From Dryas octopetala (Eukaryota > Streptophyta > Magnoliopsida > Rosales > Rosaceae), in the NCBI GenBank assembly GCA_963921425.1, contig OY992836.1:1875825-1939824 (forward strand): a stretch of DNA of 64,000 nucleotides, written 5' to 3'. The notes under the pieces were generated by a model that was not told where the DNA came from, did not search any database, and worked only from the letters and a program-made list of their open reading frames with translations. Numbering within the stretch: the stretch's first letter is position 1; every line of letters starts with the position of its first letter. Position numbers and translations under genes: made by a program. Shown here one piece after another: positions 10,753 through 22,068 of the stretch.

Positions 10753-11722
10753 TCTCTAGGGATGTTCTTTTATTTTTGTTTTGGAATTCTTATTTCTTTT
10801 GTTTAATTCTAGTTTTTAATTGTTTTGTTTAATTAGTTTGCTTTCCAACATGGATTGGGAATTTATTTATATTATTATGATTTTCTTTTCTATTTTAATT
10901 ATGTAGGTTTATTTATTCTATCTTGCATGTTAGTTGTAGGTTGATTATTGGATTTGCATGCTTTAACAAATCGTTTATCCGTCTCTTGGTCTGTTAGTTT
11001 GATGTTTGCACGTATTAAATTTCCACTATCTATTAGAACCCGTCACTAGTTGTTTGCATCCTTTGACTGGCCACCTTAGGGTAATTGCATCTAGTTTAAT
11101 TGTTAGGTTTAGCTGTGAAATAGTCAAAGACACTAAACCACAAGTAACAAGGGAATAAGGGATTATTCTTGGTAGTGGGGTTGGGCGACCTCTATAAGGA
11201 AATAGTCAAAGCTTATATGTTGTGCATGTTTGACGTTCTCACAAATCTTAATGACTCCTACATGGGTAACAGCTGCCTTAGCTTGAACTAGGGAACATGT
11301 AGGTTAACTGGCTAAGGAAGGCCCAAGAAGCTCTTAGTTTATGCATTAGGAGAACAATTGCGAGAAAGTAACTAGCCAAACCTTTTTAGCAGTCAAACTT
11401 TAATATGTTGTGTTCAAATTAACTGTCATTAGCCTTGGATGGTTATTGCATGCTTATCTGATTTGAAACTGAAAACTTAACATTGCAAGATAGAATAAAT
11501 GGTGTGTGCGTGTGGTGATGTGTGCGTGTGTTTTCATCTCTTAAAACCCCCCATTTAGTTATTCTATTGATTAATTGAATTGATTTGTTGTGTATTAACC
11601 ATTCCCTGTGGGTTCGACCTCGTGCTTGTACGCTTTGCTACTAATGCGATTCGTGCACTTGCGAGTATACTTGGAATGAAATAGATGTTTATTTTGTTCT
11701 AAGAAAACATTCAACAAGTTTT

Positions 11723-11740
11723 TGGCGCCGTTTCCGGGGA
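11723..11740 (+). other. Primer-binding site, tRNA-Asp, one mismatch
   Basis: TGGCGCCGTTTCCGGGGA, six bases after the LTR end. The other family A copies read TGGCGCCGTTGCCGGGGA, the complement of the 3' end of plant tRNA-Asp(GUC) including CCA. The G-to-T change lies inside the primer duplex. Confidence 0.88.
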
Positions 11741-13151
11741 ATGATGTCTAATATCAATGAATTGATTTGATTAATCATTAGAATTAGGATATCTTAGTTA
11801 GATTTGTTTTTGTTTAGTTTTTAGTTTAAATAAATGCTGTGACTTTACAAGCATATTTTCTACTTATTTGGTGTTTGCTTTTGTAGATGCCGAGAGCAAC
11901 AATGGGAGAAAGAGGAAGAGAAGACGCAAGTAGTGGAATGGCAATGTCAGGCTGAAAGACAGTAAATCAAGCGCTGATTGGGAGGCAACCCAAGCTTTTT
12001 CAAGAATCCAAGAGATCAGTATAGACCAAGGAGGCCGTGCCTACACTTGGAGTGTCCCACTTGCATCTGCAAGTAAACAATTCCTCTATTCTTGCTTCAT
12101 TTGACCATCTTATTTCATTTGTGTATTTATTTGGTTGCAATTTCCCTATTGCTTATTTTGAGCATTCATGCATTTAATTTGTATACATTGAGGGCAATGT
12201 ATCATTTAAGTTTGGGGGGAAAGCAATGGTGTCGTAGCTTGTTTATTAGGTTTTTAGTTTTTAAATTTTGAAAAAAAAAAAAAAATTTCGTTTTGGCTTT
12301 AGAGGTCCGGTCCTCTAGGGCATTTTTCAAAAAAAAAAAAAAAAAGTTTTGTTTCTTTTGTTTTTAAACTTAGGGAGTCAAATCCCACATCAAAATGCAA
12401 TCTTCTAAAATTCATTTCACCCTAATGATGGAATTGAATCTTTAGAACCTTGTTGCAACATTGTTTTTAAAGTGATTTGAGTCTTTTGTGTGTTTTGGTT
12501 AGTTTTTGAGTCCCCAACAAGTTGATTGATTAGCATTGTGTGTATGATATGTATTCTTCTTTTTCTAATATTGTTCCATAACCTATTTTATGATTCTATG
12601 TGATTGGACCTTATTTTCATGAACTTGAGTTGTGATTTGCTTGATTTAGTGATTCATATGCATCTTAGAGTAGACTTATGTGACCCATGTGAAGTTTTGA
12701 GCCTTGTCCTTCATTTCGCGAGTGTTGTACATGACTCTATTCTTTTCTCGTTATTTAAGTCGTTGTATGATCTCATTGTTTTTGATCAAATGCTTGAAAT
12801 GTATATATTTTTTTTATCAATGAACTAGAACTTCTTTCTTATTCTAGGCAAAGCATGTTTATAACTACATGAATCTTAGAAGATGATTTTAGGCCATGTT
12901 TGTTTTACCTATAGCCTAAAAAGCAAACCCTTATGTGTTTTATCCCTAGTTAACCCTTTTGAGCCTTATAGCTTTTTTGTTTACCCATACTATATACCCA
13001 AACCCTAAATTTGGGGGTGCTATACCCCTTCTACCCGTTTACCCTTATCTATGGTTTTGCATTAATTAAGATTGAGGTTGTAAATGAATGATTATGATTA
13101 GCTTGAAGGAGAAGGAAATGAAATGTGCTTAATTGTATATGCCGTGCCCTG

Positions 13152-13184
<33 letters not shown>

Positions 13185-13917
13185 AAGAAAGAAAGAAAGA
13201 AATCGTAGGGACGGTTTCAAAAGAAGAAGTGGACAAAAGTGTTCAAGTTCAAGCTATGATGTTCAAAGAAGCAATGTATGCCTCAGAATGTTCTATTGTT
13301 CTTGCAATTCCATAGTTTATAGCCATTTGTTTATCCCTTTCATTTCAATATCATACCTTACCCTAAGCCTTCATTATAACCCCTATGAAGCCCTAATTGA
13401 TTTTAAGAGAAGTGCAGTTCTTAATGTGAAGTCTAGGAGGGAAAGGAGCTTATGGTTATTGATTTTATTTCAAGTGTTTTGATTTTCCCTTCCTTGAGAT
13501 CTTGTTTCCTTTCAAATGTGCCATCTTTCATGACAATATGTGAGCTATTTTTCTTTGATTACATAAATTCTCTCACATATACTTTGAGTGCACAATTCAA
13601 CCCAATTCTTGAGTGCTTTATTGTTGAGGGTATGCCTTGGTGAGGATTGGAGTTGAATCTATTTTGTATATGTTGATTTATTTCTTGCTTGTCCAACACT
13701 TGGGTTATGAAGAGAATGACCTATATGCACAATGGAGGAGTAAGGTATGTTATTTGAAGCAGTATTAGAATTTGAAGAATGAATATTATATATGCCTTGC
13801 TCTACTATGTTATTGTTGGTCATACTCATGATGTCATTTGTTGGGAAAGTTAGTTAGTTTATTTTGAGTTTTTGAGTCTTTTTCTTTATTTTCTTTGCTC
13901 GAGGACTAGCAAAGTCT

Positions 13918-13930
13918 AAGTTTGGGGGTG
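13918..13930 (+). other. Polypurine tract of internal region 1
   Basis: AAGTTTGGGGGTG directly before the TGATGAG start of LTR B, the expected position for plus-strand priming. Confidence 0.8.
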
Positions 13931-16480
13931 TGATGAGTGTTCATTTTACGCTATTTTATGATACTAACTCCCTAACCTAGAGTGTTAAAACTCGATCTTT
14001 TTGTGTCTGTTGTCTTGTTTTTGTGTTTTTAGGTCAAATGAAGCATAAATAGGAAATAGGAGCAAATGGAGCCGTTTTTGGACATTTCCTGGTCAAACTA
14101 GGAAAATGGGTCAATTCCTGGTCAAACTAGGAAAAGAGCTAAAATCCTAGTCAAATGAGGATTCCTAGTCACACTAGGAAACATCAAGTCCAGAACCATC
14201 ATTGTCGAGCCAGAAATGAGAAATCCTGATTGGAACAGGAATTCCTGGTTGAACTAGGAAACCTAACCCTACTATGGGAAGGAGTCCTGATGACACTAGG
14301 AGACTCCAGGGGCAATATGGTAATTACGAGAAGTCAAAATGGATAAGGAATCTTCATTTACAAGAAATCCTAGTTGGACTAGGAAAGGTTGGTGAAAGTC
14401 AACTCAATCAAGTCAAGGTTCCAGAAGCTTCTAGAAGGTGGTGGACATCCATGGAATCAGATGGAAGAAATGAATTCGAATCCAAGAAGGAGAGAGGGGT
14501 AAAATTGGAAGTCAAAGTCAATGGTCAAGGGTCAACCATATCATGTCATGAAGTCAATTGGGCTTTGGGCCTAGGTGAAGTCGAAATCCACAAGAATGGT
14601 GAGGTGGCAGCCCATGCATGCATGCGCATGCCATGCAAGCCATGCGCCAACTCTAGAGCCCAAGCCATGCAGGCCATGCATCCCTAAAGCCCATCACGCC
14701 ACTTGCTTGTTGCAGCCAGCCCATGTTCTTTTAAAGGAAACCCTAGCCCATCACGCCTACAAAGAGAAAGCCCAAGGAATCCTAGCTGAAAAAGAAGTCA
14801 AAACCCTGGAAAATAGAGCACCAATTTCGACAGCAATTCTGTAATTCTCCAGAACGAATCAGGTAGCATGCCATATATGGTTGGAAAGATACGGATGTTA
14901 GCTTCGCAGGGAATTTTACGGATTTCGATTCCGAGTTTTCTAGCTCAAGATATGGTCATTTTAGTGGAGGTAGCGCAGCAGTTCCGCGAGCTGAAAAGGG
15001 AGTTACGCCCAAAAAGAGCCCAAATCAGCCCAAGGCCCATGTTTGGCCGAAAATTATAAGTCTTGGTGTGCAAGGAATGCACTTATCCCACATTGAAGAG
15101 AAAGAGAAATCTCAGCCCCACTCTCCTCTATAAATATATCTTTATAGCTCAAAGAGAGGGATCTCCTCTCTGAAATTTCAGAAACCCTAGCTGTTCTCTC
15201 TCTCTATCTTGTAGCCGCCAATACCCTAGCCTCCTTTCTCTCTCTTTCTTTTCTCACGCAGCCTAGGAACCCTAGCAGCCCCCATTATTTCTCTTCCCTT
15301 GCCGTAGCCACCATCATCTCTCCCTCTTTATTTTTCTGCTGAACCGAAGGAGGAGGAAGGTGTCGGGCCGCTGCCACCTTGTGCCGCTGCTGCCACCTTG
15401 TGCCGCCGCTGCCACCTTGTGCCGCTGCTGCCACCTTGTGCCGCTGCTGCCACCTTGTGCCGCCGCTGCCACCTTGTGCATCCGCTGCTGCCACCTTGTG
15501 CCGCCACCGCTGCCACTCTCTAGGGATGTTCTTTTATTTTTGTTTTGGAATTCTTATTTCTTTTGTTTAATTCTAGTTTTTAATTGTTTTGTTTAATTAG
15601 TTTGCTTTCCAACATGGATTGGGAATTTATTTATATTATTATGATTTTCTTTTCTATTTTAATTATGTAGGTTTATTTATTCTATCTTGCATGTTAGTTG
15701 TAGGTTGATTATTGGATTTGCATGCTTTAACAAATCGTTTATCCGTCTCTTGGTCTGTTAGTTTGATGTTTGCACGTATTAAATTTCCACTATCTATTAG
15801 AACCCGTCACTAGTTGTTTGCATCCTTTGACTGGCCACCTTAGGGTAATTGCATCTAGTTTAATTGTTAGGTTTAGCTGTGAAATAGTCAAAGACACTAA
15901 ACCACAAGTAACAAGGGAATAAGGGATTATTCTTGGTAGTGGGGTTGGGCGACCTCTATAAGGAAATAGTCAAAGCTTATATGTTGTGCATGTTTGACGT
16001 TCTCACAAATCTTAATGACTCCTACATGGGTAACAGCTGCCTTAGCTTGAACTAGGGAACATGTAGGTTAACTGGCTAAGGAAGGCCCAAGAAGCTCTTA
16101 GTTTATGCATTAGGAGAACAATTGCGAGAAAGTAACTAGCCAAACCTTTTTAGCAGTCAAACTTTAATATGTTGTGTTCAAATTAACTGTCATTAGCCTT
16201 GGATGGTTATTGCATGCTTATCTGATTTGAAACTGAAAACTTAACATTGCAAGATAGAATAAATGGTGTGTGCGTGTGGTGATGTGTGCGTGTGTTTTCA
16301 TCTCTTAAAACCCCCCATTTAGTTATTCTATTGATTAATTGAATTGATTTGTTGTGTATTAACCATTCCCTGTGGGTTCGACCTCGTGCTTGTACGCTTT
16401 GCTACTAATGCGATTCGTGCACTTGCGAGTATACTTGGAATGAAATAGATGTTTATTTTGTTCTAAGAAAACATTCAACA
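13931..16480 (+). mobile_element. Chain 1, LTR B (middle)
   Basis: 2550 bp, the same length as LTRs A and C. It is preceded by a PPT and followed by a PBS, so it serves as the 3' LTR of one unit and the 5' LTR of the next. The one private difference I noticed is a at 15480 (gtgcatccgc). Heat-shock element at 14419-14436. Confidence 0.93.
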
Positions 16481-17913
16481 AGTTTTTGGCGCCGTTGCCG
16501 GGGAATGATGTCTAATATCAATGAATTGATTTGATTAATCATTAGAATTAGGATATCTTAGTTAGATTTGTTTTTGTTTAGTTTTTAGTTTAAATAAATG
16601 CTGTGACTTTACAAGCATATTTTCTACTTATTTGGTGTTTGCTTTTGTAGATGCCGAGAGCAACAATGGGAGAAAGAGGAAGAGAAGACGCAAGTAGTGG
16701 AATGGCAATGTCAGGCTGAAAGACAGTAAATCAAGCGCTGATTGGGAGGCAACCCAAGCTTTTTCAAGAATCCAAGAGATCAGTATAGACCAAGGAGGCC
16801 GTGCCTACACTTGGAGTGTCCCACTTGCATCTGCAAGTAAACAATTCCTCTATTCTTGCTTCATTTGACCATCTTATTTCATTTGTGTATTTATTTGGTT
16901 GCAATTTCCCTATTGCTTATTTTGAGCATTCATGCATTTAATTTGTATACATTGAGGGTAATGTATCATTTAAGTTTGGGGGGAAAGCAATGGTGTCGTA
17001 GCTTGTTTATTAGGTTTTTAGTTTTTAAATTTTGAAAAAAAAAAAAAAATTTCGTTTTGGCTTTAGAGGTCCGGTCCTCTAGGGCATTTTTCAAAAAAAA
17101 AAAAAAAGTTTTGTTTCTTTTGTTTTTAAACTTAGGGAGTCAAATCCCACATCAAAATGCAATCTTCTAAAATTCATTTCACCCTAATGATGGAATTGAA
17201 TCTTTAGAACCTTGTTGCAACATTGTTTTTAAAGTGATTTGAGTCTTTTGTGTGTTTTGGTTAGTTTTTGAGTCCCCAACAAGTTGATTGATTAGCATTG
17301 TGTGTATGATATGTATTCTTCTTTTTCTAATATTGTTCCATAACCTATTTTATGATTCTATGTGATTGGACCTTATTTTCATGAACTTGAGTTGTGATTT
17401 GCTTGATTTAGTGATTCATATGCATCTTAGAGTAGACTTATGTGACCCATGTGAAGTTTTGAGCCTTGTCCTTCATTTCGCGAGTGTTGTACATGACTCT
17501 ATTCTTTTCTCGTTATTTAAGTCGTTGTATGATCTCATTGTTTTTGATCAAATGCTTGAAATGTATATATTTTTTTTATCAATGAACTAGAACTTCTTTC
17601 TTATTCTAGGCAAAGCATGTTTATAACTACATGAATCTTAGAAGATGATTTTAGGCCATGTTTGTTTTACCTATAGCCTAAAAAGCAAACCCTTATGTGT
17701 TTTATCCCTAGTTAACCCTTTTGAGCCTTATAGCTTTTTTGTTTACCCATACTATATACCCAAACCCTAAATTTGGGGGTGCTATACCCCTTCTACCCGT
17801 TTACCCTTATCTATGGTTTTGCATTAATTAAGATTGAGGTTGTAAATGAATGATTATGATTAGCTTGAAGGAGAAGGAAATGAAATGTGCTTAATTGTAT
17901 ATGCCGTGCCCTG

Positions 17914-17946
<33 letters not shown>

Positions 17947-18693
17947 AAGAAAGAAAGAAAGAAATCGTAGGGACGGTTTCAAAAGAAGAAGTGGACAAAA
18001 GTGTTCAAGTTCAAGCTATGATGTTCAAAGAAGCAATGTATGCCTCAGAATGTTCTATTGTTCTTGCAATTCCATAGTTTATAGCCATTTGTTTATCCCT
18101 TTCATTTCAATATCATACCTTACCCTAAGCCTTCATTATAACCCCTATGAAGCCCTAATTGATTTTAAGAGAAGTGCAGTTCTTAATGTGAAGTCTAGGA
18201 GGGAAAGGAGCTTATGGTTATTGATTTTATTTCAAGTGTTTTGATTTTCCCTTCCTTGAGATCTTGTTTCCTTTCAAATGTGCCATCTTTCATGACAATA
18301 TGTGAGCTATTTTTCTTTGATTACATAAATTCTCTCACATATACTTTGAGTGCACAATTCAACCCAATTCTTGAGTGCTTTATTGTTGAGGGTATGCCTT
18401 GGTGAGGATTGGAGTTGAATCTATTTTGTATATGTTGATTTATTTCTTGCTTGTCCAACACTTGGGTTATGAAGAGAATGACCTATATGCACAATGGAGG
18501 AGTAAGGTATGTTATTTGAAGCAGTATTAGAATTTGAAGAATGAATATTATATATGCCTTGCTCTACTATGTTATTGTTGGTCATACTCATGATGTCATT
18601 TGTTGGGAAAGTTAGTTAGTTTGTTTTTGAGTTTTTGAGTCTTTTTCTTTATTTTCTTTGCTCGAGGACTAGCAAAGTCTAAGTTTGGGGGTG
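16481..18693 (+). mobile_element. Chain 1, internal region 2 (non-coding)
   Basis: 2213 bp with the same plan as internal region 1. The PBS at 16487-16504 is the consensus TGGCGCCGTTGCCGGGGA, without the mismatch of copy 1. The hairpin palindrome lies at 16824-16837 and the PPT at 18681-18693. The gag remnant is at about 16651-16698. No usable coding region. Confidence 0.88.
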
Positions 18694-21243
18694 TGATGAG
18701 TGTTCATTTTACGCTATTTTATGATACTAACTCCCTAACCTAGAGTGTTAAAACTCGATCTTTTTGTGTCTGTTGTCTTGTTTTTGTGTTTTTAGGTCAA
18801 ATGAAGCATAAATAGGAAATAGGAGCAAATGGAGCCGTTTTTGGACATTTCCTGGTCAAACTAGGAAAATGGGTCAATTCCTGGTCAAACTAGGAAAAGA
18901 GCTAAAATCCTAGTCAAATGAGGATTCCTAGTCACACTAGGAAACATCAAGTCCAGAACCATCATTGTCGAGCCAGAAATGAGAAATCCTGATTGGAACA
19001 GGAATTCCTGGTTGAACTAGGAAACCTAACCCTACTATGGGAAGGAGTCCTGATGACACTAGGAGACTCCAGGGGCAATATGGTAATTACGAGAAGTCAA
19101 AATGGATAAGGAATCTTCATTTACAAGAAATCCTAGTTGGACTAGGAAAGGTTGGTGAAAGTCAACTCAATCAAGTCAAGGTTCCAGAAGCTTCTAGAAG
19201 GTGGTGGACATCCATGGAATCAGATGGAAGAAATGAATTCGAATCCAAGAAGGAGAGAGGGGTAAAATTGGAAGTCAAAGTCAATGGTCAAGGGTCAACC
19301 ATATCATGTCATGAAGTCAATTGGGCTTTGGGCCTAGGTGAAGTCGAAATCCACAAGAATGGTGAGGTGGCAGCCCATGCATGCATGCGCATACCATGCA
19401 AGCCATGCGCCAACTCTAGAGCCCAAGCCATGCAGGCCATGCATCCCTAAAGCCCATCACGCCACTTGCTTGTTGCAGCCAGCCCATGTTCTTTTAAAGG
19501 AAACCCTAGCCCATCACGCCTACAAAGAGAAAGCCCAAGGAATCCTAGCTGAAAAAGAAGTCAAAACCCTGGAAAATAGAGCACCAATTTCGACAGCAAT
19601 TCTGTAATTCTCCAGAACGAATCAGGTAGCATGCCATATATGGTTGGAAAGATACGGATGTTAGCTTCGCAGGGAATTTTACGGATTTCGATTCCGAGTT
19701 TTCTAGCTCAAGATATGGTCATTTTAGTGGAGGTAGCGCAGCAGTTCCGCGAGCTGAAAAGGGAGTTACGCCCAAAAAGAGCCCAAATCAGCCCAAGGCC
19801 CATGTTTGGCCGAAAATTATAAGTCTTGGTGTGCAAGGAATGCACTTATCCCACATTGAAGAGAAAGAGAAATCTCAGCCCCACTCTCCTCTATAAATAT
19901 ATCTTTATAGCTCAAAGAGAGGGATCTCCTCTCTAAAATTTCAGAAACCCTAGCTGTTCTCTCTCTCTATCTTGTAGCCGCCAATACCCTAGCCTCCTTT
20001 CTCTCTCTTTCTTTTCTCACGCAGCCTAGGAACCCTAGCAGCCCCCATTATTTCTCTTCCCTTGCCGTAGCCACCATCATCTCTCCCTCTTTATTTTTCT
20101 GCTGAACCGAAGGAGGAGGAAGGTGTCGGGCCGCTGCCACCTTGTGCCGCTGCTGCCACCTTGTGCCGCCGCTGCCACCTTGTGCCGCTGCTGCCACCTT
20201 GTGCCGCTGCTGCCACCTTGTGCCGCCGCTGCCACCTTGTGCCTCCGCTGCTGCCACCTTGTGCCGCCACCGCTGCCACTCTCTAGGGATGTTCTTTTAT
20301 TTTTGTTTTGGAATTCTTATTTCTTTTGTTTAATTCTAGTTTTTAATTGTTTTGTTTAATTAGTTTGCTTTCCAACATGGATTGGGAATTTATTTATATT
20401 ATTATGATTTTCTTTTCTATTTTAATTATGTAGGTTTATTTATTCTATCTTGCATGTTAGTTGTAGGTTGATTATTGGATTTGCATGCTTTAACAAATCG
20501 TTTATCCGTCTCTTGGTCTGTTAGTTTGATGTTTGCACGTATTAAATTTCCACTATCTATTAGAACCCGTCACTAGTTGTTTGCATCCTTTGACTGGCCA
20601 CCTTAGGGTAATTGCATCTAGTTTAATTGTTAGGTTTAGCTGTGAAATAGTCAAAGACACTAAACCACAAGTAACAAGGGAATAAGGGATTATTCTTGGT
20701 AGTGGGGTTGGGCGACCTCTATAAGGAAATAGTCAAAGCTTATATGTTGTGCATGTTTGACGTTCTCACAAATCTTAATGACTCCTACATGGGTAACAGC
20801 TGCCTTAGCTTGAACTAGGGAACATGTAGGTTAACTGGCTAAGGAAGGCCCAAGAAGCTCTTAGTTTATGCATTAGGAGAACAATTGCGAGAAAGTAACT
20901 AGCCAAACCTTTTTAGCAGTCAAACTTTAATATGTTGTGTTCAAATTAACTGTCATTAGCCTTGGATGGTTATTGCATGCTTATCTGATTTGAAACTGAA
21001 AACTTAACATTGCAAGATAGAATAAATGGTGTGTGCGTGTGGTGATGTGTGCGTGTGTTTTCATCTCTTAAAACCCCCCATTTAGTTATTCTATTGATTA
21101 ATTGAATTGATTTGTTGTGTATTAACCATTCCCTGTGGGATCGACCTCGTGCTTGTACGCTTTGCTACTAATGCGATTCGTGCACTTGCGAGTATACTTG
21201 GAATGAAATAGATGTTTATTTTGTTCTAAGAAAACATTCAACA
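18694..21243 (+). mobile_element. Chain 1, LTR C
   Basis: 2550 bp, ending at the right TSD copy. Private differences include cataccatgc near 19393, ctaaaattt near 19935, and gggatcgac at 21140 where LTRs A and B have gggttcgac. Heat-shock element at 19182-19199. Confidence 0.93.
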
Positions 21244-21248
21244 GACTC

Positions 21249-21596
21249 CACTCTCCACTAGCTTCTGAATTAATCCACTAGCTCACTTCCACTCACGTGA
21301 TCAGCCAAACAAACCAATCAATTGATTTGGTTCAAAAAGCTTCCACCGACTTCTACACTTATCACCCACTTTCCACAAGTTTCTCAAACTCTCCACTCAC
21401 TTCCACTCTCACGTGGTCAACACTAGTTTCATTCCCTTTAATTAATCAAAAATAAAGGGTATAGATGATGCCACATGTCCACCTCTCATTTTCCAATAAC
21501 TTCAACAAATCACCAAAAATACATCCGGGCTCCGAAAAATACCCCGAAAAATAATACGTGCTCGTAACAACAAATACCAATTTCCTATTGGCTTAC
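21249..21596 (-). mobile_element. Truncated Tekay-like LTR, piece 2
   Basis: On the minus strand it contains gtattatttttcggggta, close to gtagtatttttcggggta at 27494 in the better preserved Tekay-like LTR; this similarity is the main evidence for its identity and strand. It also holds a CACGTG at 21410-21415. It joins 8856-9166 on the left and 42884-42944 on the right after removal of younger insertions. Confidence 0.65.
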
Positions 21597-22055
21597 TGAT
21601 GAGTGTGCATTTTGCATCACTTTATGATACTAATTCCTTAGCCTAGAGTGTTAGAACTCGATATTTTGTGTTTCTTGTCTTGTTTTTGTATTTTCAGGTC
21701 AAATGAAGCAGAAATAAGAAAAGGAAGCAAATGGAGCCATTTTGGGACATTTCCTGGTCAAACCAGGAAAAGTGCAGAAATCCTAGTCAAATGAGGATTC
21801 CTAGTCACACTAGGAAACATCAAGTGTAGAACCATCATTGCGGAGCCAGAAATGAGAAATCCTGATTGGAACAGGAAATCCTGGTTGAACTAGGAAACCC
21901 AACCCTACTAGGGAAATGAGTCCTAATGACACTAGGAGACCCCAGGGGCAATATGGTCATTACAAGAAGTCGAAATGGATAAGGAATCCTTCATTTACAA
22001 GAAATCCTAGTTGCACTAGGAAATGTTGGTCAAAGTCAACTCTACAAAGTCAAGG

Positions 22056-22068
22056 TTCCAGAAGCTTC
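22056..22068 (+). promoter_or_regulatory. Heat-shock element split by an LTR insertion
   Basis: TTCCAGAAGCTTC at 22056-22068 continues as CAGAA at 24329-24333 once the solo LTR 22069-24323 and its TSD copy are removed, giving the four-module pattern. The insertion duplicated GCTTC, the centre of the element, so each side keeps only part of the motif. Confidence 0.7.

Larger units (their letters stand above)
9167..11716 (+). mobile_element. Chain 1, LTR A
   Basis: TGATGAGTGTTCATTTTACG to TTCAACA. Order of parts: palindrome cluster 9321-9622, heat-shock element 9655-9672, CATGCATG run about 9849-9862, 300-bp module about 10020-10330, TATA box TATAAATATAT 10375-10385, CT-rich leader, 19-bp minisatellite 10602-10752, AT-rich stretch, then the conserved block ending in cgattcgtgcacttgcgag. 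Private substitutions relative to LTRs B and C are c at 9305 and a at 9535. Confidence 0.93.
11717..13930 (+). mobile_element. Chain 1, internal region 1 (non-coding)
   Basis: It starts with the PBS and ends with the PPT. Coding content is reduced to the last codons of gag-protease: about 11887-11934, aligning with 33540-33586 of the intact element. The sequence then follows the 3' non-coding part of the 28730 element: hairpin ttgggaggcaaccca near 11979, palindromic CTTGCATCTGCAAG at 12060-12073, a PPT-like AAGTTTGGGGGGAAAG at 12208, A-tracts near 12271, 12329 and 13151, a (GAAA)n run near 13183, and a second PPT-like motif at 13007-13019. Small ORFs here (12604, 13133, 13288, 13452) show no domain. 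Confidence 0.88.
9167..21243 (+). mobile_element. Family A three-LTR chain (LTR-int-LTR-int-LTR), TSD GACTC
   Basis: The whole chain is flanked by gactc at 9162-9166 and 21244-21248, so it occupies a single insertion site. It holds three LTRs of exactly 2550 bp (9167-11716, 13931-16480, 18694-21243) and two internal regions of 2214 and 2213 bp. The LTRs differ by only a few substitutions (for example 9305, 9535, 15480, 19393, 19935, 21140). The internal regions differ in an A-tract length (about 12329 versus 17093), at 13855/18617, and by a substitution in gagggcaatg versus gagggtaatg. No polymerase, integrase or Gag core is encoded. Unequal crossing-over between LTRs after insertion is the simplest origin. 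Confidence 0.93.

Noticed and set aside
10521-10832. Overlapping glycine/alanine-rich and cysteine/proline-rich ORFs on both strands
   Set aside because: They are readings of a 19-bp minisatellite whose unit is not a multiple of three; repeated in each LTR of the chain.
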